Positions 42,170 through 52,187 of a stretch of 64,000 nucleotides of DNA are shown here, piece by piece. Position numbers and translations under genes: made by a program. The notes beneath the pieces were generated by a model, which did no database searches, was not told the DNA's origin, and saw nothing but the letters and a program-made list of their open reading frames with translations. The first letter of the stretch is position 1. Every line of letters begins with the position of its first letter. The DNA lies in NCBI GenBank assembly GCA_963668595.1, contig OY764876.1:496001-560000 (forward strand), read 5' to 3'. Source of the DNA: GWE2-42-39 sp963668595. Lineage in GTDB: Bacteria; Bacteroidota; Bacteroidia; Bacteroidales; Prolixibacteraceae.

Positions 42170-42328
42170 GTCGATATTCGTTTCAGAAAAAAATAATGAA
42201 AGGATAAATATAGTGTTTGGAAAGAACGAAATAACGGGACAACGAAAAAATAAGAACAGAAAGGAATTGAAATCATAAAAAAAGCGGACAAATAAACTTT
42301 GCCCGCTTTCTATTTAGTTTGTGTTTTT

Positions 42329-43060
42329 TTAGATAAACCGTTCGCGTTTTTGCAGGTTAATTAGTCCGTACAGCAGAAATATTATTGAGCCAACTAATAG
42401 AAATACCCTATTTTTCAGCATGATACCTATCCAAATCGTTTCGTTCAGGTTTCGCGGAATATCAAAAGGATTCAGAAAAATATCCCATTGCGTATTTTGC
42501 ATCAGGTTTTTACTTATAAAGAATAGTATTACTCCTAAAATCACCATCACTGCCATGGTTCCGTAGCCATTGCGTATCAGGCTCGAAAACATAAAGGCCA
42601 GACAGCCGATAAACAGAAGTGGATACATAGATTGGTAAGCCATTTCGAAGATGCTGATGTCGCTTAAAAATATCTTTGCCAATATGGAATAGAACAATAT
42701 AATCAGGAAAACCAAAATGAAGATCATGATCATACGAACCAGCCATACTTTGTAGCGATAATCGGGTATTCCGAATAAAATTTCAAGTATGCCCGCATCG
42801 GAGTCGTTTTGTATGCCAAAGCTCATTGGGTAAAATACCAGCAAAATGCCCGGAAACAGAAGAGTGTTGTAAACAAACTCTTCGTTCAGGTTGCCATTTT
42901 CTAACACTGCCATAACAGCGATGAAGATGTAGAAGCCCAATGAGGCAAGGAAGAACCAGATAAAGCGGTTTCCGAAGATAATCCGCATGTTGTATTGCAC
43001 CAGTTTGCGGAGCAAATGAAACAGGTTTTTAAGTTGTGCTATGGTTTTCCTTTCCATCAT
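42329..43060 (-). CDS. ABC-2-type permease subunit
   Basis: 243 residues with about six transmembrane helices (IWFFLASLGFYIFIAVMAVL; LLFPGILLVFYPMSFGI; MIMIFILVFLIILFYSI). It overlaps the end of the RND-ABC fusion gene by four bases (ATGA), so translation is coupled. It probably forms the membrane part for the ATPase domain at the C-terminus of that fusion. Last gene of the transport operon. Confidence 0.85.
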   Translation of the reverse strand: MMERKTIAQLKNLFHLLRKLVQYNMRIIFGNRFIWFFLASLGFYIFIAVMAVLENGNLNEEFVYNTLLFPGILLVFYPMSFGIQNDSDAGILEILFGIPDYRYKVWLVRMIMIFILVFLIILFYSILAKIFLSDISIFEMAYQSMYPLLFIGCLAFMFSSLIRNGYGTMAVMVILGVILFFISKNLMQNTQWDIFLNPFDIPRNLNETIWIGIMLKNRVFLLVGSIIFLLYGLINLQKRERFI

Positions 43061-46000
43061 TTCAAATCTTTAATCAGACATAAATAGGCATCTTCGAGTA
43101 CAGGCTTAGCCACTATTGCCTCTGGAGTTGGCTGTTCTTTAGACAGCATGCGCACACGTATTTGGTCGTCAACACGCATGTGGTGAATCACCATCTTTTT
43201 ATTCGGCATTTTATCGAATTCGCTGGCTGGAACATCAAACTGCCAAACTAAATCTTTGGCCAGATGTACCATGTTGGCAGGCGTTCCGGTATATTTTACC
43301 CGTCCTCGGTTAATTACTGCAACCTGGTTACACGAGCTGGAAATATCTTCGATAATGTGCGTTGAGAAAATAACGATACGTTCGCGACTAAGTTCTACCA
43401 ACAGGTTTCGGAAACGGATACGTTCACGTGGGTCGAGTCCCGCAGTCGGCTCGTCAACAACCAGAATTTTAGGTAAGTGAAGCAATATCTGGGCAATGCC
43501 AATACGTTGTTTCATCCCTCCGGAAAATGAGCCGATTTTCTCTTTACGCCGTTCGTACATGTGCACGGCTTTTAGTACATAAGCGACTCGCTCTTCGCGT
43601 TCCTGCCTATTCGTCAGACCTTTCAAAATAGCCTGATAATCGAGGAAATCTTCGGCGGGCATATTTTCGTAAGTGCCGAATTCCTGAGGCAGATACCCGA
43701 TAAGTCCTTGCAGCTCTTCGCGTTTTTCCTGAGTGTCAATCCCATTGATCCAGATTTTTCCGTAGCTCTGCTCAAAAATACCGCAAATAGTACGCATCAT
43801 GGTTGATTTACCTGCTCCATTGGGCCCCAGCAAACCAAACATACCTGTGGTAATTTTTAACGAAACTCCGTTGAGCGCTTTAAATGGCTGACGGCGTTTG
43901 CCAATTACCGGTATTTGTTTCACCAGTCGAAGTACCGTACGGCGCATTCCTCCAAATCGTCCGGTAATGCGTTCGATGTTTACTTTTTCAGTATAAAGTT
44001 TACGTGAAGTAACTGAAATAACGAGTGCTACATACCAAAGAATAAGCACAACGATGCTGAGTCCGATTGATTGGCTGCTTTTTCCGATCAGGAATATCTC
44101 AATGAGTGGAAGGAACCAGAACAAGCCTTTTTGTACCCATTGATTGATGCGAAGTGGCGTTTGACTGTTTTTCTGTTCGGCACGGTGTGCAAAGTAGTAG
44201 CCAAAAGGTTTCCACAAAGCGAGTGCAAACAAATAAACAAATACTGAAAGTAGTACCACCCACAATGGATTGTCGAGATAGAAAAAGGTGAAATATACCA
44301 GGAAGCCAAGCAATGGTAATTGCCATACAAGATGGTCGAATTCGCGCAATGTCCGGTATTCTTTTTCCAATCCGGCCCGGCGGCGAATATTGATTCCTCC
44401 TTGCCATTCGCGGGAAAAACGCGATGGGCGATCGTATATTTTTACCAGATTCTGAATAACAATCTGAATGGAGTCGTTTTCGCTGATTAATTTGGTTTGA
44501 GCTTTTTTCAAACTGGTCAGTACAAACCAGGTGATACCCGGCACCAATACTATAAGCAGAATGAAGTCGATTGCTTTCCAAAGTCCGGAGTCAACTTCAA
44601 AATAAATAAGAGCAGTGCCGCCAATCATCAGTGCAAACTGAGTCGTGCGAAGTTTCCAGTTTAGTTCGCGGAACCATTTGAGCGAATTTTCGAGCCCCGA
44701 ATACATGGTGGGGATGAAAATGAGTGTGAGCAATGTACTGACAGTTAAACCACCAATAACAATAATGGCGAACGGAGCCCCGATAACGCTAACATATTCG
44801 GCTTGTCCCATTGCCAGCGGAACCATTGCTACGATGGTGGTAATGGCCGTAATCAGAATTGGTCGAACGCGCGACAATCCTGCTGTCATCAGCGCCCGCG
44901 AACGACGGAAGCCACGTTTGCGTAGAATGTTGGCATAGTCAATCAGAATAATCCCGTTGTTTACCACAATCCCGATCAGAATGAGGAAGCCGGTAAGTGT
45001 ATTGGCATTAAGCAGGCTGTTGCCGGTAAAAATAAGTGCCAGAAACGAACCGATACCTGCCAGCGGAATCGTAAACATCAGTACAAACGGAGTTGAAAGA
45101 GATTCGAATACCGATGCCAGAATCATGAAAATGAGCAGTACTGCCGCCCCGATGAGGAAGTAAAATTCGCTCAGGTCGGTTTCTTCGTGAATAACTTCGG
45201 CAGCAACTCCGGCCGGAAGATTGTATCCGGCCACCAAATCATCAATTTCGGTGCGGTATGATTCGAGTAGTTCTTTTGAACTTTGTGCTTCGGAAACAAA
45301 ACTGTACGTAATTTCAATACTTTTTTCCTGATTGACACGGTTAATTCCGGCCAGTCCGGTTGCATATACCAACTGGGTAAAGTCTTGTAAATCGTGCAGC
45401 CCCCCGCTTGCATTTTCAACCTGAAGTGTTTTCAGGTCTTCCATGTTACGGTCTTCTTTTTCCGTCTCTTCGGTTTCCTGTTGAGTTGAAATAATGATTT
45501 CATATTCGTCCACATCCTGTTTAAACATCACTCCGGTACTAATTTCGTCGCGGAATGAGTTTAGTTCGGAGGTAATATTGTTGAGCGAAACATTGTATTC
45601 GGTCATCATTAATGGATCGAACAACATGTGCACTTCGGGACGATTGTCGGAAACGTTGACGCGAGAACGTTGAATAATATCCATTTCATCGAGATAATAT
45701 TTAAAGTCCTCAGCTACTTGTTGCATTTGCGCAAAGTCCTGTCCTTTCAGTGTAATTTTCTCCTGATTGCTGCCTATTCCCATTAAACGCTGGAAATTGC
45801 CCATCATATCACGACTTCCTCCGCCAAAACTGCGTGAACTTTGTGTTTGCTCAAACGAAATTTCAGCTTTTACTCCGTTTACACGTTTTTCAATATCGGC
45901 TTTGATTTCAGCAAATTTACGGTCAGCAATTTTTTCATACTCGTCTTGCAACTTTACGGTTACAATCGCATCTTCTTCTTCAATGCGGCTTACTACATCC

Positions 46001-47763
46001 AGCTTTTCCTGCAAGTCTTCCAGTTTGCTTTCAATATCGGCAACTGTTTCATCGGTTTTTTCGAGCGACGACCCCGATGGCATGGTAACATACAAACTAA
46101 GTTGAGTTTGCTCCACCTCCTTCAGCGAACTAACACTGACGGCCAGACTGAGGAAGATGGTGAGGAAAAAGATGGTGGTTGCCCCGAGAATTGTGGTTGC
46201 CGGATTGCGCATACACGATTTGAGTAGCAACAAATAGATTTGAACCATTCGGTTGTTTGTAGTTACTTTTTCGAAAGTAACTGCTTTGTTGTTCCATCGT
46301 TTCAGTAAAAAGTGAGTTGCCATAGGCACTAACAACAATGCCGCAATCAGCGAAACAACCAGGGTTGAAATGATGGAAATACCTACGTTGTATCCCAGCA
46401 TTTCGACCATGTAATTGGTGGAGAAAATAAAGGGCAGGAATACCGTTACTGTCGTAAGTGTGGCGGCAACAATTGAACGCCAAACTTCGCTGGTTCCCTG
46501 CGTGACGGCAATATCGGGATGATAGCCTTTCCCCGAGAGCCGGTAAATATTTTCGAGTACCACCACACTATTATCGAGCAACATTCCAACAGCCAGAGCC
46601 ATTCCTACCAATGTAAGACTGTTCAGGCTGATATCGAAAGCATAAAAGAAATTGAATGCAGTGTAAACCGAAATTGGAATAGCCATGGCAATGAACGCTA
46701 CAATGCGTATGTTTTTCAGGAAAATCCACAGAACGAAGATTGCCAGCAATCCACCTACCAGTGCCAGTTCAATAATCTGGTCGATATTTTTCTCCATGGT
46801 GTCGGCCGAGTTATTCTGAATCGAAATTTCGATGTCTTTGTAACCCAACTTTTCATTTAGTTTGCCAATGACTTCCTTGGTGCGTTTCGACAGATCAATC
46901 AGGTTTGCCTGCGAGTCGTTCACCAGCTGTACGGTTACAGCATCCTTGCCGTTTACACGACTGTAGCTGGTTTCTTCTTTTACTCCGAATCGCACTTCTG
47001 CAATATCTTTCAGTAAAACGGGACCGTCGGCAACTACCAGGTTTTCAATATCTGAAACATCTTCGTATTCGGCCGTTACGTGCACAAAAAAGCGCGAAGT
47101 TTTATCTTTCAGATTGCCTACATAGGTGCGCGAACGTGAATTCTGCGAAAGCACACTTCGCACCCGGCTTGGTGTAATATGGTATGCTTCGCAAGCATTC
47201 GGATCAAGAATGATTTCCAATGATTTTTCACGTCCGCCAAATACTTTTACTGAAGCAATTCCGTCGATATTTTCCAAATCAGGAGCTATTTCCAGGTCGG
47301 CCATATTGCGAACCCGGTCAACGCCGCCACTACCGCGCACTTGCAACTCCATAAACTGGCTGTTCAACTGCTCCAGATCGACTTTGTTTACCGAGGCACG
47401 TGTTCCTTCAGGAAGCGAGCTTTGTATCTCGTTTATTTTCTCCTGAAGTTTGAGGTAGGCATATTTGAAATTGACCCCCTTCTGGTAATACACAACAATG
47501 TTTCCCGAACGCGAATTGATATTCGATTCGATTGATTCGATGCCCTCCAGCGTACCAATTGCTCCTTCAATGGGAATCACAATCTGATTTTCCATGAATT
47601 TGGGATCGACATCGCCCTGATAAACCGCTTGCACATACAGGAAAGGCAATTCGACATTGGGAAACAACTCCACCTTCAGTTGTTTGTACGAAACCAGTCC
47701 CAACAGGGTCAGTCCCGTAAACAACATGCTGATGAGTGTTTTTCTGTTTATTATAAATTTCAC
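43057..47763 (-). CDS. RND efflux permease fused to an ABC ATPase domain
   Basis: A single uninterrupted 1568-codon frame. Residues 1 to about 1010 are a full HAE1/AcrB-like RND pump: N-terminal helix NRKTLISMLFTGLTLLGLVS, porter segments, and the conserved helices around MALAVGMLLDNSVVVLENIY. Residues about 1020-1290 add four to six extra hydrophobic segments. From 1294 a complete ABC ATPase follows: Walker A GPNGAGKS 1313-1320, signature SGGMKQR, Walker B LVVDEPTAGLDP, H-loop STHIIED. It is paralogous to the separate ATPase at 57116. The start codon is GTG (47761-47763), supported by the family N-terminus. The fusion couples proton-driven and ATP-driven modules in one chain. Confidence 0.9.
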   Translation of the reverse strand: MKFIINRKTLISMLFTGLTLLGLVSYKQLKVELFPNVELPFLYVQAVYQGDVDPKFMENQIVIPIEGAIGTLEGIESIESNINSRSGNIVVYYQKGVNFKYAYLKLQEKINEIQSSLPEGTRASVNKVDLEQLNSQFMELQVRGSGGVDRVRNMADLEIAPDLENIDGIASVKVFGGREKSLEIILDPNACEAYHITPSRVRSVLSQNSRSRTYVGNLKDKTSRFFVHVTAEYEDVSDIENLVVADGPVLLKDIAEVRFGVKEETSYSRVNGKDAVTVQLVNDSQANLIDLSKRTKEVIGKLNEKLGYKDIEISIQNNSADTMEKNIDQIIELALVGGLLAIFVLWIFLKNIRIVAFIAMAIPISVYTAFNFFYAFDISLNSLTLVGMALAVGMLLDNSVVVLENIYRLSGKGYHPDIAVTQGTSEVWRSIVAATLTTVTVFLPFIFSTNYMVEMLGYNVGISIISTLVVSLIAALLLVPMATHFLLKRWNNKAVTFEKVTTNNRMVQIYLLLLKSCMRNPATTILGATTIFFLTIFLSLAVSVSSLKEVEQTQLSLYVTMPSGSSLEKTDETVADIESKLEDLQEKLDVVSRIEEEDAIVTVKLQDEYEKIADRKFAEIKADIEKRVNGVKAEISFEQTQSSRSFGGGSRDMMGNFQRLMGIGSNQEKITLKGQDFAQMQQVAEDFKYYLDEMDIIQRSRVNVSDNRPEVHMLFDPLMMTEYNVSLNNITSELNSFRDEISTGVMFKQDVDEYEIIISTQQETEETEKEDRNMEDLKTLQVENASGGLHDLQDFTQLVYATGLAGINRVNQEKSIEITYSFVSEAQSSKELLESYRTEIDDLVAGYNLPAGVAAEVIHEETDLSEFYFLIGAAVLLIFMILASVFESLSTPFVLMFTIPLAGIGSFLALIFTGNSLLNANTLTGFLILIGIVVNNGIILIDYANILRKRGFRRSRALMTAGLSRVRPILITAITTIVAMVPLAMGQAEYVSVIGAPFAIIVIGGLTVSTLLTLIFIPTMYSGLENSLKWFRELNWKLRTTQFALMIGGTALIYFEVDSGLWKAIDFILLIVLVPGITWFVLTSLKKAQTKLISENDSIQIVIQNLVKIYDRPSRFSREWQGGINIRRRAGLEKEYRTLREFDHLVWQLPLLGFLVYFTFFYLDNPLWVVLLSVFVYLFALALWKPFGYYFAHRAEQKNSQTPLRINQWVQKGLFWFLPLIEIFLIGKSSQSIGLSIVVLILWYVALVISVTSRKLYTEKVNIERITGRFGGMRRTVLRLVKQIPVIGKRRQPFKALNGVSLKITTGMFGLLGPNGAGKSTMMRTICGIFEQSYGKIWINGIDTQEKREELQGLIGYLPQEFGTYENMPAEDFLDYQAILKGLTNRQEREERVAYVLKAVHMYERRKEKIGSFSGGMKQRIGIAQILLHLPKILVVDEPTAGLDPRERIRFRNLLVELSRERIVIFSTHIIEDISSSCNQVAVINRGRVKYTGTPANMVHLAKDLVWQFDVPASEFDKMPNKKMVIHHMRVDDQIRVRMLSKEQPTPEAIVAKPVLEDAYLCLIKDLK

Positions 47764-47891
47764 TTTATCTCAGTTTTAGGTTGAAGACAATTGCAGTGGC
47801 TTTACTTGATTCTTGCTTGTTGTGAAATTCCAAATGATAAAATTCCAAAAACCAAAAGAACAACCAAGTAAATAATATTTGCCATCTCTTA

Positions 47892-50800
47892 TCAGCCATT
47901 TGTCTTCATCAGTTTGTCTTTCATTGCTTCCAGTACATCGTACACGCATGGGATAACCACCAGCGTAAGCAGGGTAGAGGTGAGCAATCCGCCAATTACG
48001 GCCAGCGCCATGGGCGAACGTAATGCTGCGCTTTCACCAAATCCGAGTGTGAGCGGTAACAAAGCCAGAATGGTTGTCAAGCTGGTCATCAAAATCGGAC
48101 GGATACGTTGCTGTCCGGCCTGAATGATGGCTTCTTTGCGCGACATTCCCTCTTTTCGCAACTGACTGATCCGGTCGATGAGAATGATGGAGTTGTTTAC
48201 CGCAATCCCCGCCAGCATAATTATTCCAATCAGCGCCATGATGTTCATCGTTTTTCCCATAATGAAGAAGATGAGAATTGAACCAACCACGGCCAGCGGA
48301 ATTGTTAGCAGGATGGTGAATGGGTGCAGCAGTGATTCGAATTGAGATGCCAGTACCATGTACACCAATATTACCGAAAGTAGCAGCGCAAAACTCAAAC
48401 TGCTCATCGATTCCTTGCGCTTGGCTTCTTCTCCGGTTACTGATATTTTGTAGTCCGGTGCCAATTCAATGGTTTGCAGTTGTTTTTCTACCCGTTTAGC
48501 TAGTTGATCGAGTGCTACATCTTTATTCATATTGGCGGTAATTTTACCAATACGAACCTGATTTCGTCGAATTATTTCGCGAGGTGATTGACCTGTGCGG
48601 ATCGTAGCAATTTCATCAATTCTGAATTCCTGTGTGCCGTTTTTTATAACAATATCCGACAGGTTATTGAGCGATTTATCCGGCAGTTTCAAGGTAATGT
48701 CCTGCATTTCGCCACCCTTTTCAATTTGTCCGGCTACTTTACCTTCCAATTGAGCTTGTACTTGGGAGATTACGTTTGAAACACTGAGGTTATACATTCC
48801 TGCACGCAGGCGATCAACAACAATTTCAACTTCGGGCGAACCATCTTCGAGTGACGATTTTATATTGTATAATTCCGGGTTGCTCTCAACAATTTGTTTT
48901 ACTTGTTGCGAAATCTGTTCAATTTGTTCCAGTTCTTCACCTTGAATTTCAACAACAAAAGGAGCTTCATCGGTTCCCAGAATGCTGTTTAACGCAGTTT
49001 CATCCTGAACAAAATTGATTTCCACATCCGGAATTTCGCCCAGCATGGCGCCAATCGACTGAATGGCTCCGGTTGAGCCAATTGTGCTGTTGTCGGCCAG
49101 AACAACTTTGATGTTGGCTGTATTTTCGCCTTCAAAAATATCCGATTCGCTGCCGGTCAGTCCGGTGTTTGGTCCAACTTGCGCATATACATTTTTAAGC
49201 TGTTCGCCCAGCTGTTCGCGAATCATATTTTCGATATTGGCAGTGGCCGATGCAGTTCGATCCAGTTGTGTCCCTTCCGGCATTTTCAAATCGATACTGA
49301 ATTCACGGGTTTCTGATTTTGGCATAAACTCGGTACCAATGAACGGATAAAGCAGAGCAGAGCCTCCCATCATTAACAAAGCAAGAAGGAGAATCAGTGC
49401 CCGGCGTTGCAATATCCGGTCGAGGAATCTTCCGTAGCCTTTTATCTGAACCGATTTTATTACGGTTGTTTTTTTGCTGTTTTTATAGAAAAAGTTGAAC
49501 AGCATCGGGATAACGAGCATGGCCACAATGAGCGATGAAAGTAGCGAAAATGCCACGGTCCATGCCTGATCTTTGAATAATGCACCGGATGCTCCGTGCA
49601 AATATACAATGGGCAGGAACACTACGATTGTAGTGATGGTTGAGGCGGTAATTGCACCTCCAACCTGCGAAGTTCCCAATATAGCTGCATCTTTTACCGA
49701 CATGCCGTTTTCTCTGTTGCGGAAAATATTTTCCATTACCACAATCGCATTGTCCACGAGCATCCCGGCACCCAACGCAAGTCCTCCGAGTGTCATCACG
49801 TTTAACGACAGATCGTTGAAATACATTAAGTTGAAGGTGGCAATGATTGAAATTGGCATGGCAATGCTCACAATCAGTGTTGATCCGATGCGGCGCAGGA
49901 AGATAAACAGTACAATAACGGCAAGCAAAATTCCCATCAATGCAGTGTCTTCTACTTCTTTTATTGCGTTGTGAATAAATATTCCCTGGTTGGTAATTAC
50001 TTCGAGATGATAACCAGGTAGTGCTTTTTCAATATTCACCAATGCTTCGTTGATTTGCTCAACCGCTTTTACTGTGTTGAATTTGGTTTCTTTGTAAATC
50101 GAAAGCCCCAAACAACGTTTTCCATTCAGGTGTACAATATTTTCGGGTTCTTTGTTGCTGTACGAAATTTTGGCCACTTCGCGCAGGAAAACCGGAGCTT
50201 TTGTTGCTGTTTGGTCGTTGGCAACCACCGATTTGTATCCAACAATAATGTTTTCAAAGTCTTCAATATTATCGAGCAGACTAACGCCTTTTACTACATA
50301 GCGGCGTCCCATTTCGGTAATTGTTCCTCCTGAAATATTCTGGTTGAAATTCTGGATTCGGGTAGCCACTTCGTCGAGGGTGAGGCCGAATGCATCCAGC
50401 AGATATTTCTCGGTTTCAATCAGTACTTCGTTTTCTTCGGAACCGGAAACTTCCACTTCTGCTACTCCTTCGAGCCGGATCAGCTCGTTACGGATGTAGT
50501 TTTCGGCGGCTTTTCGCAATTCGTTCATGTCGTCGATGGTGCTGTGGCTCATTCCCACAATCATCACCGGCGAAGTATTCGGGTCGTGCTGAGTGATATT
50601 TATTTCGTCAATATCGCGGTTTTGAGCATAGGCGCTGGCTGCTTTCTGCAAATCGAGAAATGCCTCGTCCATGTCTTTTTCCCAGGTGTATTCAACCGTA
50701 ATTTGTGCAGTACCAACTTTTGATACCGACGAAACCTGTACTACGCCTGATTGGCGAATGGCCAGTGCTTCGATGTTTTCCACAAATTGCTTTTCCATTT

Positions 50801-50975
50801 CTTCCGGCGGACGTTCGCCCGACTTCACCTCGATAAATAGTTTCGGGTTGTTGATTTCCGGAAACAGATCAATGCCCAGTTTGTCGTACGAAATGTAGCC
50901 AAGCAGCAACACTGCCAGCACTGCCATCAGTACGGTAACCGGATAATTGACCGCAAAATTGGTAATCTTCTTCAT
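47892..50975 (-). CDS. RND efflux permease (HAE1/AcrB-like)
   Basis: 1027 residues, normal RND length. Start at 50975 (MKKITNFAVNYPVTVLMAVL). The frame is open further upstream but that part lies in a low-complexity repeat. Conserved marks: VDNAIVVMENIFRNRENG, FEGENTANIKVVLADNS in the porter region, and the second-half repeat LIGIIMLAGIAVNNSIILID. Inner-membrane proton-driven exporter, working with the adaptor and outer-membrane factor upstream in the same operon. The upstream gap 50976-51067 contains degenerate AACTCG/CAACCTG-type repeats. Confidence 0.93.
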   Translation of the reverse strand: MKKITNFAVNYPVTVLMAVLAVLLLGYISYDKLGIDLFPEINNPKLFIEVKSGERPPEEMEKQFVENIEALAIRQSGVVQVSSVSKVGTAQITVEYTWEKDMDEAFLDLQKAASAYAQNRDIDEINITQHDPNTSPVMIVGMSHSTIDDMNELRKAAENYIRNELIRLEGVAEVEVSGSEENEVLIETEKYLLDAFGLTLDEVATRIQNFNQNISGGTITEMGRRYVVKGVSLLDNIEDFENIIVGYKSVVANDQTATKAPVFLREVAKISYSNKEPENIVHLNGKRCLGLSIYKETKFNTVKAVEQINEALVNIEKALPGYHLEVITNQGIFIHNAIKEVEDTALMGILLAVIVLFIFLRRIGSTLIVSIAMPISIIATFNLMYFNDLSLNVMTLGGLALGAGMLVDNAIVVMENIFRNRENGMSVKDAAILGTSQVGGAITASTITTIVVFLPIVYLHGASGALFKDQAWTVAFSLLSSLIVAMLVIPMLFNFFYKNSKKTTVIKSVQIKGYGRFLDRILQRRALILLLALLMMGGSALLYPFIGTEFMPKSETREFSIDLKMPEGTQLDRTASATANIENMIREQLGEQLKNVYAQVGPNTGLTGSESDIFEGENTANIKVVLADNSTIGSTGAIQSIGAMLGEIPDVEINFVQDETALNSILGTDEAPFVVEIQGEELEQIEQISQQVKQIVESNPELYNIKSSLEDGSPEVEIVVDRLRAGMYNLSVSNVISQVQAQLEGKVAGQIEKGGEMQDITLKLPDKSLNNLSDIVIKNGTQEFRIDEIATIRTGQSPREIIRRNQVRIGKITANMNKDVALDQLAKRVEKQLQTIELAPDYKISVTGEEAKRKESMSSLSFALLLSVILVYMVLASQFESLLHPFTILLTIPLAVVGSILIFFIMGKTMNIMALIGIIMLAGIAVNNSIILIDRISQLRKEGMSRKEAIIQAGQQRIRPILMTSLTTILALLPLTLGFGESAALRSPMALAVIGGLLTSTLLTLVVIPCVYDVLEAMKDKLMKTNG

Positions 50976-51067
50976 AATTTTTTCTGTGTTTCGAGTTACG
51001 TGATACGAGTTTCGGGTTGCCGGATTTTCTCGTAACCTGCAACTCGCAACCTGTAACAATTCAAACG

Positions 51068-52126
51068 CTACTTAATAATTTTTACTTTCGAACGGTTGCG
51101 CAGGGTTTCGAAGCCTTTTACCACTACGCGGTCGTTCACTTGCAGGCCTGAAGTAATTTCAGCTTCATCCTGATTTTCGTAACCAAAAGTGATGCGTTTT
51201 TCTTCGGCAGTTCCTTTGTCAACAATGAAAACTGTTTTGCCTCGTTGTCCTGAAATAATGATATTTTTCGGTAACACAATTACGCTGTCTCTGCGGGCAA
51301 TTACAATGTCGGCTTTGGCAAACATTCCCGGACGTAATTTTAATTCAGGATTGTCGATTGTTAAAATACCTTTGAAAGTGCGGGTTTCGGTAGAAATTGC
51401 AGGAGAAAGCTGACTAACTATTCCGTGCAGGGTATCTTCGGGAAGTGTATAATTCATGATACGAACCTGTTGGTTGGTCAGTACTTCGCCAATATATTTC
51501 TCAGGTAAATTTACTTCCATCATCATTTTGCTGTAGTCCATCATGCTGAACATAGCTTGTCCGCTGGTAAGTTTGGTGCCGTCGGTATAAAATGGCAGGT
51601 TGGTAATTACACCTTTGAATGGTGCGCGCACTTTCATTTTTTCAAGCTGAAGTTGTGCTCTTTCGTAGCTGTATTTGGCATCGATGAACGAAACTTCGGA
51701 GTTGCGGAATTCGCGTTGGGTAACCCCTCCTTTTTCGAACAGCGATTTTTGTTTCTGATATTCCTGTTCTGCGATTTCCATATTCAGCTTTTTCGAGTCG
51801 ATGGCGATGTTATTCAGATATTCTTCATCTGTAAATTCAACGATTACCTGGTTGTTTTCAACAATATCGCCCAAGGCAAACTTGCGTCCGGTGCGCGGAT
51901 TGTTTTTTAAATGGTAATCGCCGGCAACTTCAGAATTTACCGTTACTTCTTTGTTGGCATTTAATGTACCGGTAGTGTTTACCGTTTTTTCAATCGATTT
52001 AGGTTTGATGTCTTCTACCGAAACCGGAACAGCCAAATCAGTGCTCACGTTGGTGTTTTGCGGGCGGCATGCAGCAAAGGCGATTAGTGCCAGTGCAGGA
52101 ATAGTAATTTTACGAAACGAGTTCAT
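51068..52126 (-). CDS. RND periplasmic adaptor, lipid-anchored
   Basis: 352 residues of the membrane-fusion (HlyD/AcrA-like) family. A lipoprotein signal, MNSFRKITIPALALIAFAAC, anchors it to the inner membrane. The barrel-sandwich hybrid begins TTGTLNANKEVTVNSEVAGD, a helical hairpin follows, and the second lipoyl half is VRAPFKGVITNLPFYTDGTK. The beta-barrel and end domain (GLQVNDRVVVKGFETLRN) close it. Links the RND pumps to the outer-membrane factor encoded next upstream. Confidence 0.93.
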   Translation of the reverse strand: MNSFRKITIPALALIAFAACRPQNTNVSTDLAVPVSVEDIKPKSIEKTVNTTGTLNANKEVTVNSEVAGDYHLKNNPRTGRKFALGDIVENNQVIVEFTDEEYLNNIAIDSKKLNMEIAEQEYQKQKSLFEKGGVTQREFRNSEVSFIDAKYSYERAQLQLEKMKVRAPFKGVITNLPFYTDGTKLTSGQAMFSMMDYSKMMMEVNLPEKYIGEVLTNQQVRIMNYTLPEDTLHGIVSQLSPAISTETRTFKGILTIDNPELKLRPGMFAKADIVIARRDSVIVLPKNIIISGQRGKTVFIVDKGTAEEKRITFGYENQDEAEITSGLQVNDRVVVKGFETLRNRSKVKIIK

Positions 52127-52187
52127 TATTTGTGTTTTTTATTATTTGTCAAAATAGATGTTTGAACTTTTACTTTCTACCTTTTAC

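Noticed and set aside
43057..47763. RND-ABC fusion as two genes joined by error
   Set aside because: The frame is open throughout, with plausible membrane segments across the junction and a coupled downstream permease. It cannot be excluded without independent reads.
50976..51059. Longer N-terminus for the RND pump
   Set aside because: Composed of degenerate AACTCG-type repeats; the family start is at 50975.
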